Shown: positions 24,960 through 34,049, numbered from the stretch's first letter. The stretch: 64,000 nt of DNA from Collinsella sp. (GCA_019425015.1 JAHYYJ010000009.1:61459-125458), one strand, 5' to 3'. Notes: a model not told the origin generated them from the sequence alone. Made by a program: numbers and translations.

Positions 24960-25008
24960 AGACATAGAGTATCGGTTCAATAAATACCGAGCACCAGCAT
25001 GTTTTCGG

Positions 25009-25482
25009 CTAAAAAACGTCCTTGGCAAACACCTTAGCGTCATTGGGAACCTGACGGATTTCGATGGCCACGCCATCGCCCAGGAGTTCTTGGATATGCT
25101 CGGCATCTTTCTCGGTCGCGAAGATTGCAGGGGTCGGATGAAGCGTGGTCTCGGGGGTCTTTCGGGTTCCACCCAGATTGATCTCTTTGATGTCTTTGCA
25201 ACCCTTAGCGAGACGATAGACATCTTCAATCGTCTCAGCGATGATAAACAGCGAATACTTGTCGGTAACGCCGCTGTTGAGCGCCTCGATAGCAGCGTCA
25301 ACATCCTTGATGACGAGTTTAACGCCGCTGGGGCGGGCGAGCCTCAAGGCCGCCTTCCTCATGTCGTCTTTTGCCACAGCATCGCTGGCGAGCAGAATGC
25401 AATCTACATCCAAAGCGTGAGTCCAGGACATGGCAACTTGGCCGTGAATCAGTCGGTAATCAACTCTCGTAAGCTTAATCAT
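25009..25482 (-). CDS. PTS mannose/fructose/sorbose family EIIB component
   Basis: A 157-residue cytoplasmic phosphotransferase. The phosphorylated residue is His13 in DYRLIHGQV, the EIIB signature of the mannose family. It passes phosphate from EIIA to the incoming sugar. The start is the ATG at 25482: GGAG lies nine bases before it, whereas the ATG three codons earlier has no room for a site. It follows EIIA by about 70 bases and ends before a strong terminator. Confidence 0.94.
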   Translation of the reverse strand: MIKLTRVDYRLIHGQVAMSWTHALDVDCILLASDAVAKDDMRKAALRLARPSGVKLVIKDVDAAIEALNSGVTDKYSLFIIAETIEDVYRLAKGCKDIKEINLGGTRKTPETTLHPTPAIFATEKDAEHIQELLGDGVAIEIRQVPNDAKVFAKDVF

Positions 25483-25553
25483 CGTTATCATCTCCGCACG
25501 TGATAAAGGGAATGACAGGTGCGACCCCTAGCTAGGGCTCGAACCAGAACTAA

Positions 25554-25973
25554 CTAGAAATCATCTTCCTCGGCGCCGGCAAGCATGTCCGCCGCCTCGC
25601 AAAGCTGAATAAACGAACGCGATCCCTCGACCGCGGCTTTGGCCTTGTCCGCATCCAGAGAGTCCAGCTGTGTAACCATTTCCACCAGCAGCGGCAAGTT
25701 CATTCCGGCGATCAACGTAAACGATCCGGCAGTCTGCCTCTGAATGAATTCGTTGTTTACAGAGCCGCCAAAGATGTCAGTCACGACAAACCAAGAGTCG
25801 GCAGGGTCCCTCGTCTCCATCCATGCATCAATCAACGCCGCGACGTCCCTTGAATCGTCATCGACATAGGCGCACAGGCACCCGATTCGGTCGTTGGTGC
25901 CCATCAGAATCTCCAGAGAGCTTTTCATGCCTTGGGCGAGATAACCATGACTCGCTAGCAATATCTTATTCAT
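25554..25973 (-). CDS. PTS mannose/fructose/sorbose family EIIA component
   Basis: A 139-residue cytoplasmic protein. His9 in ILLASHGYLAQGM is the phosphorylation site that accepts phosphate from HPr. VVTDIFGGSVNN near residue 65 and NLPLLVEM near residue 92 are further EIIA-Man motifs. GGAG lies four bases before the ATG. It is the first PTS gene after the GntR regulator gene and probably shares regulation with it. Confidence 0.94.
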   Translation of the reverse strand: MNKILLASHGYLAQGMKSSLEILMGTNDRIGCLCAYVDDDSRDVAALIDAWMETRDPADSWFVVTDIFGGSVNNEFIQRQTAGSFTLIAGMNLPLLVEMVTQLDSLDADKAKAAVEGSRSFIQLCEAADMLAGAEEDDF

Positions 25974-26108
25974 AGTTCTCCAATACCAATAGGACGTACT
26001 ATATTGTCATAACAAAGTATATTAGCAATCTACCCTACGTGGTGTGTCTATTTTCCAAATCCGCGAACGGTAACAATTGGTCGGTAAATCGACCAATCTA
26101 TCTCTAAT

Positions 26109-26813
26109 TTACAAATAGAACTTCAGTCGCTCGGTGCAGTACACCTGACGGGAGATGAAAAGCGGCTCGCCACTTGGGGCATAACGTCTATCGACAAACA
26201 GAAGCAGCGAAGAGTCCAGCTCCACGTTAAGGTATGCCGCCTCGAGCTCGCTCGCATAGCAGACCTCGAGCGTACGCGTGTTGGGACCCATCTTGATCCC
26301 CTGACGATCGAGTACCGCCATCAGCGAATCATCGAGGGACTCATGCTCCAAAAAAGAAAGCGCAGCGGAATAGCTATTGGTTTCCAGCATCGTGGGCTTG
26401 CCATCCACAAGGCGCAGACGACGGCTACGCAATACCTTTTGGGTATCGTCTACGCCCAGGAACTTCGCGTCTCGCAGACTTGGGAAGTCCCAGCCCATTT
26501 TGAGAACCCTGGTAGACGCCTGTTTGCCCGCAAGCTGGCACGAATGGGTAAAGCTCTCACGGTCGTCCGCGGCATACATCTGCGTGTCCGACGAAACGAA
26601 CGTGCCCTTGCCGCGGGCCCTCTCAACAAGCCCAGCATCTTCCATTTCTTTAATTGCGGAGCGAACCGTTATTCGGCTCACGCCAAATTGCTCGATCAGC
26701 TCCGCCTCGGTCGGAAGCTTATCTCCCGGGCGGTACGTGCCGTTGGCGATTGAATCAGAAAGCGCACGAACAATCTGTTTGTACAGGGGGATAACGCTAT
26801 TTGCCTCAACCAT
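26109..26813 (-). CDS. GntR/HutC-family transcriptional regulator
   Basis: A 234-residue regulator with an N-terminal winged helix (about 5-70; KLPTEAELIEQFGVSRITVR) and a C-terminal UTRA effector domain. HutC-type regulators bind sugar phosphates or related metabolites. It sits just upstream of the first PTS operon and is most likely its repressor. The ATG at 26813 is chosen because AAAGG lies ten bases upstream; an ATG three codons earlier has AAGG only one base away. Confidence 0.9.
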   Translation of the reverse strand: MVEANSVIPLYKQIVRALSDSIANGTYRPGDKLPTEAELIEQFGVSRITVRSAIKEMEDAGLVERARGKGTFVSSDTQMYAADDRESFTHSCQLAGKQASTRVLKMGWDFPSLRDAKFLGVDDTQKVLRSRRLRLVDGKPTMLETNSYSAALSFLEHESLDDSLMAVLDRQGIKMGPNTRTLEVCYASELEAAYLNVELDSSLLLFVDRRYAPSGEPLFISRQVYCTERLKFYL

Positions 26814-27084
26814 ATCAACCATACCTTTACAAGGAATCAGCAGCTTATAGATAAATGACTTATATTGTATTAGAACTTTTTAGCACTCCACGCCATTTCC
26901 TATAATGTTTCAGCAAACGAGGGGTTATTTTGCGTAAGCGGTGTAGAGTCCATCCATTTCCGCATACAGCTTCAATCTGATGGCGGTATATGCATCCGAT
27001 AAGCCGATTGATTTTTATCTTCTGTCTGTCTCTCAGTCATCCCTCGTCGTAGAAATGAATGTGAGGTGAGAGACACGTAGTTGA

Positions 27085-27209
27085 CGCACGAGCGTGGATA
27101 TTTGGACGGTTTTTGAACTTTTGACGGCCGATTTCGTCCGAAAATCCACTGTCATTTGGCGGGCGTCCGAATTTCCACGCTCGTTTGTCCGAAAATCCAC
27201 GCTCGTGCG
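27085..27209. repeat. R2 element, copy 2
   Basis: The element begins CGCACGAGCGTGGATATTTG and ends with the complement (CCACGCTCGTGCG). Between them lie one left arm and three right arms at about 27136, 27164 and 27187. It occupies the divergent region between the gntR gene and the M16 gene. The rest of the 480-base gap is AT-rich toward gntR, with a degenerate copy of the TCTCTC/GAGAGA words at 27028-27075, and shows no gene. Confidence 0.75.
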
Positions 27210-27294
27210 GCAGATTGGTCGAAGGCCCCATATGGGTATACTCTCGGGGATTCGACTCGATTCGCCCCCGCTGGGGCGTCAAAGGAGACTGCAT

Positions 27295-30200
27295 ATGCCC
27301 ACCACTTCAACCGACCCGCGCGCCGCGGCCGCCGCGCTGCTGGTGCCCGGCACCACCTGCCATGGCTTTGCTGTCGAGCGCTGCGAGACCGTGCCCGAGC
27401 TCGACGCCGACGCTTACGTGCTGCGCCACACCGCCTCGGGCGCTCGCCTGCTGTACCTGGCGTGCGACGACGAAAACAAGGCCTTTGCCATTGGCTTTAA
27501 GACGCCGCCGGCCGATTCCACCGGCGTGTTCCATATTCTTGAGCACTCGGTACTGTGTGGGTCGGCCAAGTTCCCCGTCAAGGAGCCGTTTGTCGACCTG
27601 ATCAAGAGCTCCATGCAGACGTTCCTCAACGCCATGACCTACCCCGACAAAACCATCTACCCCGTTGCCACCACCAACGAGCAGGATCTGTACAACCTGA
27701 TGGACGTGTACCTGGACGCGGTGTTCAACCCGGCCATCTACACCAAGCCCACCATTTTTGAGCAGGAGGGCTGGCACTACGAGCTGGACCTGCCGGAGGG
27801 CACCGAGGGCGAGGGCGACGGCGGCTCCGCGAGCCTGCGTGAGGGCACGCTGCGCTATAACGGCGTGGTGTTCAACGAGATGAAGGGCGCGCTGTCCGAC
27901 CCCATGAGCGTGCTTGACGACGCCGTCAACGCCGCGCTCTATCCCGACACAGCCTATGCGCACGAGAGCGGCGGCGACCCGCGCGCGATTCCCGCGCTCA
28001 CCTACGAGCAGTTCCTGGACACGCACGCGCGCCACTACAATCCTTCCAACTCCTACATCACGCTCTACGGCGACCTGGACGTGGACCGCGCCCTGGCCTT
28101 TTTGGACGAGCGCTACCTGTCGCAGCCGAGCGCTGCGAGCCGCCGTATGGACGCAGCCGTTGCCGCCGGCGAGGACCCGTCCACGCTTGCGCCCAATCCG
28201 CTGGGCGTGCAGGCGCCCGTGACCTGCGAGTATAAGCGCGTCGAGATGGCCACCACGCCCGAAAACGCCCTGGTGGGCCTGGGCCTTGTGCTGGGCAGCG
28301 CGCTCGACCGCAAGCGCACAATCGCCGCGGATATCCTGTTCGAGGCGCTGCTGGGCTCCAACGAAGCGCCGGTTAAGAAGGCCATTCTGGCCGCCGGCCT
28401 GGGCGGCAACGTGGTGAGCTACACCGCGGCCGAGAGCCTGCAGCCCTACGAGCTCATCATGTTGCAAAACGCGCAGCCCGGCGTGGCGCGCGAGCTGCGC
28501 CGCGTGTTCCAGGACGCCTGCCGCGACCTGTGCGAGCACGGCGTTCCGCGCGAGCGCCTGGAAGCCATCATCAGCAGCAACGAATACGACCTGCGCCAGC
28601 GCGACTACGGTATCGCCGACGGCGTGGCCATTGCGTGCGACGCGCTGAGCACCTGGCTCTACGATGACGACGCCGCGACGTTGGCACTCAAGTACGGCCC
28701 GGTGTACGAGGAGCTTCGTGGCGAGCTGGACGGCAGCTATTTTGAGGACCTGCTGCGCGAGCTGGTGCTGCAGAACGACCACATGGCACTGGTCGAGCTG
28801 GCGCCGGTGGACGCCGCCGAGGGCGCAGAGGGTGCCGAGGCCGCCGAGCTGGCAGCCAAGCGCGATGCCATGACCGATGCCGAGCTGGCCGATGTGGTCG
28901 AGCGCACGGCCGCGCTGCGTACCGCGCAGGAGGCAGAAGACACGCCTGAGGCCAAGGCCACGCTGCCGCGCCTGCGTGTATCCGACATTGGCGAGGCGCG
29001 CCCTGAGCCGCCGCTGGTCGTGGACACGACCGCGCCCATCCCCTGCCTGCGCCACGGCATCCCCACCAACCGCCTGGTCTACGCCATGCAGTATTTCGAC
29101 CTGAGCTGCGTCGCGTTTGAGGATCTGCCCTATGTGACGCTGCTCTGCCGCCTGCTCAAACAGCTGCCCACGAGCGAGCACTCGGCCGAGGAGCTCGACA
29201 ACCTGCTTGCCGGCAAGCTGGGCTTTTTGAGCTTTACGACCGAGGTCATGACCCAGCCCGACGTGGACGGCGTGCGCCCCTACCTGCTGGTGAGCGCCGG
29301 CGCCCTGTCCGAGAAGATCGATGCGCTGGCGAGCCTGCCGCGCGAGGTGTGGTCGAGCACGCTTTTGCTCGATGCCGACGCCGACCGCGTGCGCGATGTG
29401 CTCACGCAGATTCGCATTGGGCTTGAGCAGGGCTTTATCAACAACGGTCACTCGGCGGCGCTCGGTCGCGCGATGAGCTACAGCTCGCCTTCGGCCGTGG
29501 TGCGCGAGCAGCTTTCGGGCGTGGACTTCTACCTGTTCCTGCGCGATCTGCTCGACCACTTTGACGAGCGACTGGACGACCTGCGCGCCAAGCTTGCCGA
29601 GTTGGCAGGTCGTATCTTTGTGGTCGACGGCTGCATGGCGAGCTTTACCGGCAGCGACGAGGACTTTGACGCGTACTGGGATGCCGCGGGTAACCTGGGG
29701 CTTGGCGCGGGCGACGGCGCCGATGCCGACCGCGACGCGCTCGTGGTGCCGACGCCGTGCAATCGCCACGAGGCTTTTGTCATCCCCAGCGACATCTGCT
29801 TTGCGGCAAGCGCGTGCGACCCGCGTCGCTTGGGGCTTGACGTGACAGGCGCTTGGGCCGTGGCTGCCAACGCGCTCTCCTACGATTACCTGTGGAACGA
29901 GATTCGCGTGAAGGGCGGTGCATACGGCTGCGGATTCCGCGCAGCCGGCGAGCGCCAGACGGCGTTCTACACCTACCGCGACCCGGCAATCGATCCCTCG
30001 ATTGAGCGCGTGGCGCGCGCGGGCGAATGGCTCGGCAGCTTTGAGCCCGACGAGGCCGCCTTTGAGGGCTTTATCGTGAGCTGCGTGAGCGGCATGGACG
30101 CGCCGGTAAAGCCGTACGCGCTCACCAAGCGCCGCAATACGACCTACCTGGCCGGACTCGATCCGCACGCACGCGAAGAGCGCCGCGCCCAGATGCTCGC

Positions 30201-30339
30201 CGCCACGCCCGGTGAGCTGCGCTCGCTCGGCGCCGATGTGACGCGCATCGCAGCTGTCTCGCCAACCTGCGTCTTTGGCGGCCGAGACGTCATCGCAAAG
30301 AGCAACGCCGGCTTTAACGTAGTCGACCTGCTGGGCTAG
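27295..30339 (+). CDS. M16C metallopeptidase (presequence-protease type)
   Basis: A 1014-residue zinc peptidase of the insulinase superfamily. The inverted zinc motif is HILEH (His80, Glu83, His84), and a downstream Glu195 in NEMKGALSD is the third ligand. The length and the motif FNEMKGALSDP match the M16C group (PreP, yeast Cym1, clostridial HypA-like), which degrades unstructured peptides in a closed chamber. The C-terminal half retains the FRAAGERQTAFYTYRDP pattern. No signal peptide is seen. The start chosen is the ATG at 27295, eight bases after AAAGGAG. It is monocistronic and ends before an R5 hairpin. Confidence 0.92.
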   Translation: MPTTSTDPRAAAAALLVPGTTCHGFAVERCETVPELDADAYVLRHTASGARLLYLACDDENKAFAIGFKTPPADSTGVFHILEHSVLCGSAKFPVKEPFVDLIKSSMQTFLNAMTYPDKTIYPVATTNEQDLYNLMDVYLDAVFNPAIYTKPTIFEQEGWHYELDLPEGTEGEGDGGSASLREGTLRYNGVVFNEMKGALSDPMSVLDDAVNAALYPDTAYAHESGGDPRAIPALTYEQFLDTHARHYNPSNSYITLYGDLDVDRALAFLDERYLSQPSAASRRMDAAVAAGEDPSTLAPNPLGVQAPVTCEYKRVEMATTPENALVGLGLVLGSALDRKRTIAADILFEALLGSNEAPVKKAILAAGLGGNVVSYTAAESLQPYELIMLQNAQPGVARELRRVFQDACRDLCEHGVPRERLEAIISSNEYDLRQRDYGIADGVAIACDALSTWLYDDDAATLALKYGPVYEELRGELDGSYFEDLLRELVLQNDHMALVELAPVDAAEGAEGAEAAELAAKRDAMTDAELADVVERTAALRTAQEAEDTPEAKATLPRLRVSDIGEARPEPPLVVDTTAPIPCLRHGIPTNRLVYAMQYFDLSCVAFEDLPYVTLLCRLLKQLPTSEHSAEELDNLLAGKLGFLSFTTEVMTQPDVDGVRPYLLVSAGALSEKIDALASLPREVWSSTLLLDADADRVRDVLTQIRIGLEQGFINNGHSAALGRAMSYSSPSAVVREQLSGVDFYLFLRDLLDHFDERLDDLRAKLAELAGRIFVVDGCMASFTGSDEDFDAYWDAAGNLGLGAGDGADADRDALVVPTPCNRHEAFVIPSDICFAASACDPRRLGLDVTGAWAVAANALSYDYLWNEIRVKGGAYGCGFRAAGERQTAFYTYRDPAIDPSIERVARAGEWLGSFEPDEAAFEGFIVSCVSGMDAPVKPYALTKRRNTTYLAGLDPHAREERRAQMLAATPGELRSLGADVTRIAAVSPTCVFGGRDVIAKSNAGFNVVDLLG

Positions 30340-30352
30340 CCACAGCAAGCAA

Positions 30353-30389
30353 AACCACTACAAAGGGGACAGGCCCCTCTGTAGTGGTT
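30353..30389. repeat. R5 hairpin
   Basis: AACCACTACA and TGTAGTGGTT flank an inner GGGG/CCCC pair and the word GGGGACAGG. It follows the M16 gene and may terminate it, though there is no T run. Confidence 0.6.
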
Positions 30390-30485
30390 CGAACACTTGT
30401 TCTATACGTACACATGTTCTATAGTATGGGTGATTGCATCGGATCTAAATTGCAACTAGAATATAGTTGCAGAATGTGAGGCGGG

Positions 30486-30749
30486 ATGACTCGAGCCGAT
30501 AAACTCATCGTCCAACTGTTTAGCTGCCCTTCGACGTATCGGTATGCCGATTATTTAAAAGTCATGGCCTCATATGGCTTTGAAATGGACAGCAAAGGCA
30601 AGACATCCGGATCGCGCGTTCGCTTCTACAGGCCCTCAGATGGCAGGATGTTCGTGATGCACGCGCCTCATCCATCTGACGAATTGACAGCGGGGACCAT
30701 TCGAAACATCGTTCGATTTCTGCAGGATGTCGGAGGCAGTCATGAGTAA
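30486..30749 (+). CDS. hicA: HicA-like toxin
   Basis: An 87-residue protein with the HicA layout: a short helix, then GSRVRFYRPSDGRMFVMHAP and HPSDELTAGTIRNIVRFL. HicA toxins are dsRBD-fold ribonucleases that cut mRNA. The position of the usual catalytic His in G-S-H is Arg here, a variant seen in part of the family. GAGG lies four bases before the ATG. The gene overlaps the antitoxin start by eight bases, which implies one transcript and translational coupling. Confidence 0.8.
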   Translation: MTRADKLIVQLFSCPSTYRYADYLKVMASYGFEMDSKGKTSGSRVRFYRPSDGRMFVMHAPHPSDELTAGTIRNIVRFLQDVGGSHE

Positions 30750-31071
30750 CGTTTTGGCATACAAGGGCTATTTCGCCCCAGTCGAGTTCGATGCCGAGCA
30801 GCATGTACTAACAGGTATGGTCGCCGGCATTAGGGACGCAATCGTATTTGAAGGCTCCACGGCTGAAGAAGTGGAGCAATGCTTCCACGACGCCGTCGAC
30901 GATTACCTTGAGTTTTGTGCCGAAAAGGGCAAGGAACCAGAGCGGGCTTTTAAGGGCTCGTTCAATGTGAGAACAGGCTCCGAGCTTCACAAGCAGGCAG
31001 CACTGGCGGCGGCAAAGAAGGGCGAGTCACTCAATAAGTTTGTGACCGAAGCAATCGCCGCGGCGTTATAG
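30742..31071 (+). CDS. hicB: HicB-like antitoxin
   Basis: A 109-residue protein. The N-terminal domain has the HicB pattern (YKGYFAPVEFDAEQHVLTG, then GSTAEEVEQCFHDAVDDYL) and the C-terminus (GSFNVRTGSELHKQAALAA, LNKFVTEAI) is a ribbon-helix-helix DNA-binding domain. It should bind and block the toxin and repress the operon. The ATG at 30742 has GGAGG five bases upstream, inside the toxin gene; an in-frame start five codons earlier lacks a site. Confidence 0.88.
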   Translation: MSNVLAYKGYFAPVEFDAEQHVLTGMVAGIRDAIVFEGSTAEEVEQCFHDAVDDYLEFCAEKGKEPERAFKGSFNVRTGSELHKQAALAAAKKGESLNKFVTEAIAAAL

Positions 31072-31087
31072 CGTTAACGCATGGGCC

Positions 31088-31127
31088 AAAACCACCACAA
31101 AGGGGACAGGCACCTTTGTGGTGGTTT
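31088..31127. repeat. R5 hairpin
   Basis: AAACCACCACAAAGG and CCTTTGTGGTGGTTT pair around GGACAGGCA. It follows hicB directly. Confidence 0.65.
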
Positions 31128-31145
31128 CGACATTTGCCCAGATAA

Positions 31146-31183
31146 AACCTGCCAAAATAAACCTGTCCCTTTTTGGTAGGTTT
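31146..31183. repeat. R5 hairpin, second type
   Basis: AACCTGCCAAAA and TTTTTGGTAGGTTT pair around TAAACCTGTCCC. Near-identical copies occur at 41394-41430 (opposite order) and 48794-48831. Confidence 0.65.
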
Positions 31184-31199
31184 GGGAGAGGAAGCCGGG

Positions 31200-31796
31200 A
31201 TGGACAAGGCTGAGTTGCGGCGGGCGGTGATTGCTCGGCGCGATGCTCTTGATTTGGACTTGCGGGCGGCGAAGTCTGCTGATATCTGTGCGCGGCTGGT
31301 TGAGCTGCTGGGCCGCTTGGATGCCGCGGCGCCGCACACCGTTGCCGTCTATGCCGCGATGGGTTCCGAAGTCGACTCAGCCGCGTTTGCCGCAGCTGCC
31401 GCCAAACGTGGCTGGCGCGTGGCCTATCCGTGCATGCTCTCGGCAACTGACACCGCGGCTTGCGGCCAACGCATGTGCATGCGGGCAGTCGCTGCCGGCG
31501 ACACGTCCGCGGCCCCGTTTATCGCCCACCCCACGCGGGCCTTCGCGGCCACGGACATCGACAGCGTCCACTTCCCCATTGTGCCTGCCGAAGCTCTCGA
31601 CATGATCGTCGTACCGCTCGTAGCTTTCGACCGCACTGGCGCGCGCCTGGGCTACGGCGGCGGCTGCTATGACCGCTACCTGCCCATGCTCTCGCCCGTA
31701 TGTCAAATCGTCGGCATCGCCTTTGACGAACAGCGCGTCGACCACATCCCCACCGATGCCCACGACCTGCCGCTGCCCAACATCATCAGCGCTTAA
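31200..31796 (+). CDS. 5-formyltetrahydrofolate cyclo-ligase
   Basis: A 198-residue cytoplasmic enzyme. It converts 5-formyl-THF to 5,10-methenyl-THF with ATP and returns the storage form to the one-carbon pool. The C-terminal motif RLGYGGGCYDRYL is the ATP/folate-binding signature, and the N-terminus starts KAELRRAVIARRDAL as in the family. The ATG at 31200 has GAGAGGA upstream. Length is usual. It appears to stand alone between a repeat and the convergent metA gene. Confidence 0.92.
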   Translation: MDKAELRRAVIARRDALDLDLRAAKSADICARLVELLGRLDAAAPHTVAVYAAMGSEVDSAAFAAAAAKRGWRVAYPCMLSATDTAACGQRMCMRAVAAGDTSAAPFIAHPTRAFAATDIDSVHFPIVPAEALDMIVVPLVAFDRTGARLGYGGGCYDRYLPMLSPVCQIVGIAFDEQRVDHIPTDAHDLPLPNIISA

Positions 31797-31820
31797 CGGC
31801 CGGCGCACCTCCCGACAGGT

Positions 31821-32747
31821 CTAGTGCTCCTCGCCGGCGCGAGCCAGGTCGTAGGGCGTGGTCTGGTAGACGTAGTAGTTGAGCCAGTTGGTGTAGAGCA
31901 GCTGAGCCTGGCTGCGCCAGACGTTGCGCGGCTCGGCGGTGGGGTCGTCGTTCGGGAAGTAATGCGCCGGCACCTGAGGGTTGAGCCCGCGCTTCACGTC
32001 GCGCTCGTACTCCAGGCGCAACGTATCGGTATCGTACTCGGGATGGCCAAAGACAAAGAAGCGACGACTGTCCGTCGACTTGACGATGTACAGCCCCACC
32101 TCGTCGGACACGGCCACGACCTCGAGCTGCGGCTCGGCCTCCACGTCCTCGCGGCGCACATCGGTGTTGCGCGAATGCACGGCATAGAAACGGTCGTCAA
32201 AGCCGCGGACCAGCGGGCTTTGCGGCTTGACCAGATAATGCTCGAACACGCCGCTCGCCTTTGCCGGCAGGTCATACTTCTGAATGCCGTAATGATGGTA
32301 CAGACCGGCCTGCGCGCCCCAACAAATGTGCAGCGTAGAGTGCACGTGCGTGGTGGACCAATCCATGATCTGGCAGAGCTCGGGCCAGTAGTCGACCTCC
32401 TCGAACGGCATCTGTTCCACGGGCGCGCCCGTGATGATCAGGCCGTCGTAGTGGATGTCGCGAATGTCGTCGAACGTGCGGTAGAACGTCTCCAGGTGGC
32501 CGGCGCTCACGTGCGTGGCCTCGTGCGTTTTGGTGCGCAGCAGGTCCACCTCCACCTGGAGCGGTGTGTTGGAGAGCTTGCGCATGATCTGCGTCTCGGT
32601 GGCGATCTTGGTGGGCATGAGGTTGAGGATGAGCACGCGCAGCGGACGGATGTCCTGGTGCAGCGCGCGGTACTCGGTCATGACAAAGATGTTCTCGCTC
32701 TCGAGCTGCGCGGCGGCAGGGAGGGCGTCGGGAATGCGAATGGGCAT
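31821..32747 (-). CDS. metA: Homoserine O-acetyltransferase (MetA family)
   Basis: A 308-residue enzyme of methionine synthesis. Cys142 in LHICWGAQ is the acyl-accepting nucleophile, and HPEYD near residue 235 supplies the His/Glu pair. Residue 111 is Glu (GAPVEQM); Glu at this place selects acetyl-CoA, Gly selects succinyl-CoA. The product is therefore most likely O-acetylhomoserine, despite the common succinyltransferase label. AAGGAG lies five bases before the ATG at 32747. No SAM riboswitch is visible upstream. Confidence 0.94.
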   Translation of the reverse strand: MPIRIPDALPAAAQLESENIFVMTEYRALHQDIRPLRVLILNLMPTKIATETQIMRKLSNTPLQVEVDLLRTKTHEATHVSAGHLETFYRTFDDIRDIHYDGLIITGAPVEQMPFEEVDYWPELCQIMDWSTTHVHSTLHICWGAQAGLYHHYGIQKYDLPAKASGVFEHYLVKPQSPLVRGFDDRFYAVHSRNTDVRREDVEAEPQLEVVAVSDEVGLYIVKSTDSRRFFVFGHPEYDTDTLRLEYERDVKRGLNPQVPAHYFPNDDPTAEPRNVWRSQAQLLYTNWLNYYVYQTTPYDLARAGEEH

Positions 32748-32892
32748 GGAAGCTCCTTACGAGTCAGTTGCAGCTATGGTACAACGACCGGCCCCATCCG
32801 CGCGAGCACATCGTCCAGCGATGCCGTCAGCGGCCCAAATCACTCCAAAAGTAGAGATTAAAGCATGTCCCAAAAATCTACGGCACTTTAGC

Positions 32893-32921
32893 TTAGCAAA
32901 GTGGCAGCAGGACGCTACAAT
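32893..32921 (+). promoter_or_regulatory. Promoter of the LDH-family gene
   Basis: TACAAT (32916-32921) is a good -10 box. TTAGCA (32893-32898) lies 17 bases upstream as a weak -35. Confidence 0.55.
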
Positions 32922-32958
32922 GGTTCGACGCGAAAAACTCGGCCGAAAGGATACATAT

Positions 32959-33936
32959 ATGTACCAGACGCGTAAGATCGGTGTGGTCGGCCAGGGCCAC
33001 GTAGGAGCACATGTCGCCAACAGCCTGCTTATGCAAGGCATTGCCGATGAGCTGTACCTATGCGATATCAACGAGGCCAAGGTGACGTCCGAGGTCCAGG
33101 ACCTGCGCGACTCCCTTTCGTTTGTCCCGTATAACACCAAAATCGTCAACTGCTACGACCACTACGAGGAGCTGGCTTGCTGCGACGTCATCGTCAACGC
33201 CGCCGGCAAGGTCGCGCTGGCCGCCGGCAACCGCGACGGCGAGCTGTTCTTTACCACCGACGCCGCCCGCACCTTTGCCAAGCGCATCGTCGACGCCGGC
33301 TTTGACGGCATCTTCGTGAGCATCTCCAACCCCTGCGACGTCGTGTGCACCGAGCTGTGGCACCTGACCGGCTACGATCCCAAGAAGATCATCGGCTCGG
33401 GCTGCGGCCTGGACTCCGCCCGCCTGCGCACCGAGATCTCCAAGAAGGTCGGCGTGAGCCCCAAGTCCATCGACGCCTACATGATCGGCGAGCACGGCTT
33501 TAGCCAGCTGGCTGCCTTTAAGGCTGCGACCATCGCCGGTAAGAGCTTGACCGAGCTTCAGGCCGAAAACCCCGACAAGTACGCCTTTGACCACATGGAG
33601 GTCGAGGAGCTCGCGCGTAAGGGCGGCTATGTGACCTACCAGGGCAAGCAGTGCACCGAGTACGCCGTCGCCAACTCCGCCGCGCGCGTCTGCGCTGCCG
33701 TTCTGCATAACGAGCACGCCGTGCTTTCCGCCTCCACGCTCATGACCGGCCAGTATGGCGAGGAGGGCATCTTTACCTCCCTGCCGTGCGTGATCGGTGC
33801 CGAGGGCGTCGAGGAGGTCTACACGCTCGACCTGTCCGAGTACGAGCTCGAGGGCTTCCACAAGAGCTGCCGGCACATCCGCGACAACATCGCCCAGCTC
33901 GACTGGTGGGACGCCGAGGCGTACGACGCAAAGTAG
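32959..33936 (+). CDS. ldh: L-lactate dehydrogenase family (2-hydroxyacid) enzyme
   Basis: A 325-residue NAD-dependent dehydrogenase. The nucleotide loop is GQGHVG (11-16), the substrate region has GSGCGLDSARLR, and the catalytic His is in IGEHGFSQ. These are the LDH/MDH superfamily motifs. The replacement of HGDS by HGFS and the Gly-rich NAAGKVALAAGNRD segment resemble L-2-hydroxyisocaproate dehydrogenases as much as classical LDH. The enzyme would reoxidise NADH in fermentation. The ATG at 32959 follows GAAAGGA, and a good -10 box lies upstream. It ends in a strong terminator. Confidence 0.9.
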   Translation: MYQTRKIGVVGQGHVGAHVANSLLMQGIADELYLCDINEAKVTSEVQDLRDSLSFVPYNTKIVNCYDHYEELACCDVIVNAAGKVALAAGNRDGELFFTTDAARTFAKRIVDAGFDGIFVSISNPCDVVCTELWHLTGYDPKKIIGSGCGLDSARLRTEISKKVGVSPKSIDAYMIGEHGFSQLAAFKAATIAGKSLTELQAENPDKYAFDHMEVEELARKGGYVTYQGKQCTEYAVANSAARVCAAVLHNEHAVLSASTLMTGQYGEEGIFTSLPCVIGAEGVEEVYTLDLSEYELEGFHKSCRHIRDNIAQLDWWDAEAYDAK

Positions 33937-33978
33937 GCCGCCGCTTGACGCGACACCTCGCCCATACGGACGCCATGT

Positions 33979-34021
33979 AAAGCGGGCCGCGCCGGAAACC
34001 CATCGGCGCGGCCCGCTTTTT
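33979..34021 (+). terminator. Terminator after the LDH-family gene
   Basis: AAGCGGGCCGCGCC and GGCGCGGCCCGCTT form a 14-bp stem followed by TTTTT. Confidence 0.93.
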
Positions 34022-34049
34022 GGCTCACACGACACGCTTACAAATTTAG

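Noticed and set aside
27307..30348. An open frame of 1013 codons on the minus strand, antisense to the M16 peptidase gene
   Set aside because: It exactly mirrors a GC-rich real gene, has no ribosome-binding site and translates to Arg/Ala/His-rich sequence typical of antisense frames in high-GC DNA.
32748..32892. SAM riboswitch upstream of metA
   Set aside because: The leader is short, and none of the conserved SAM-riboswitch words or helices were seen.
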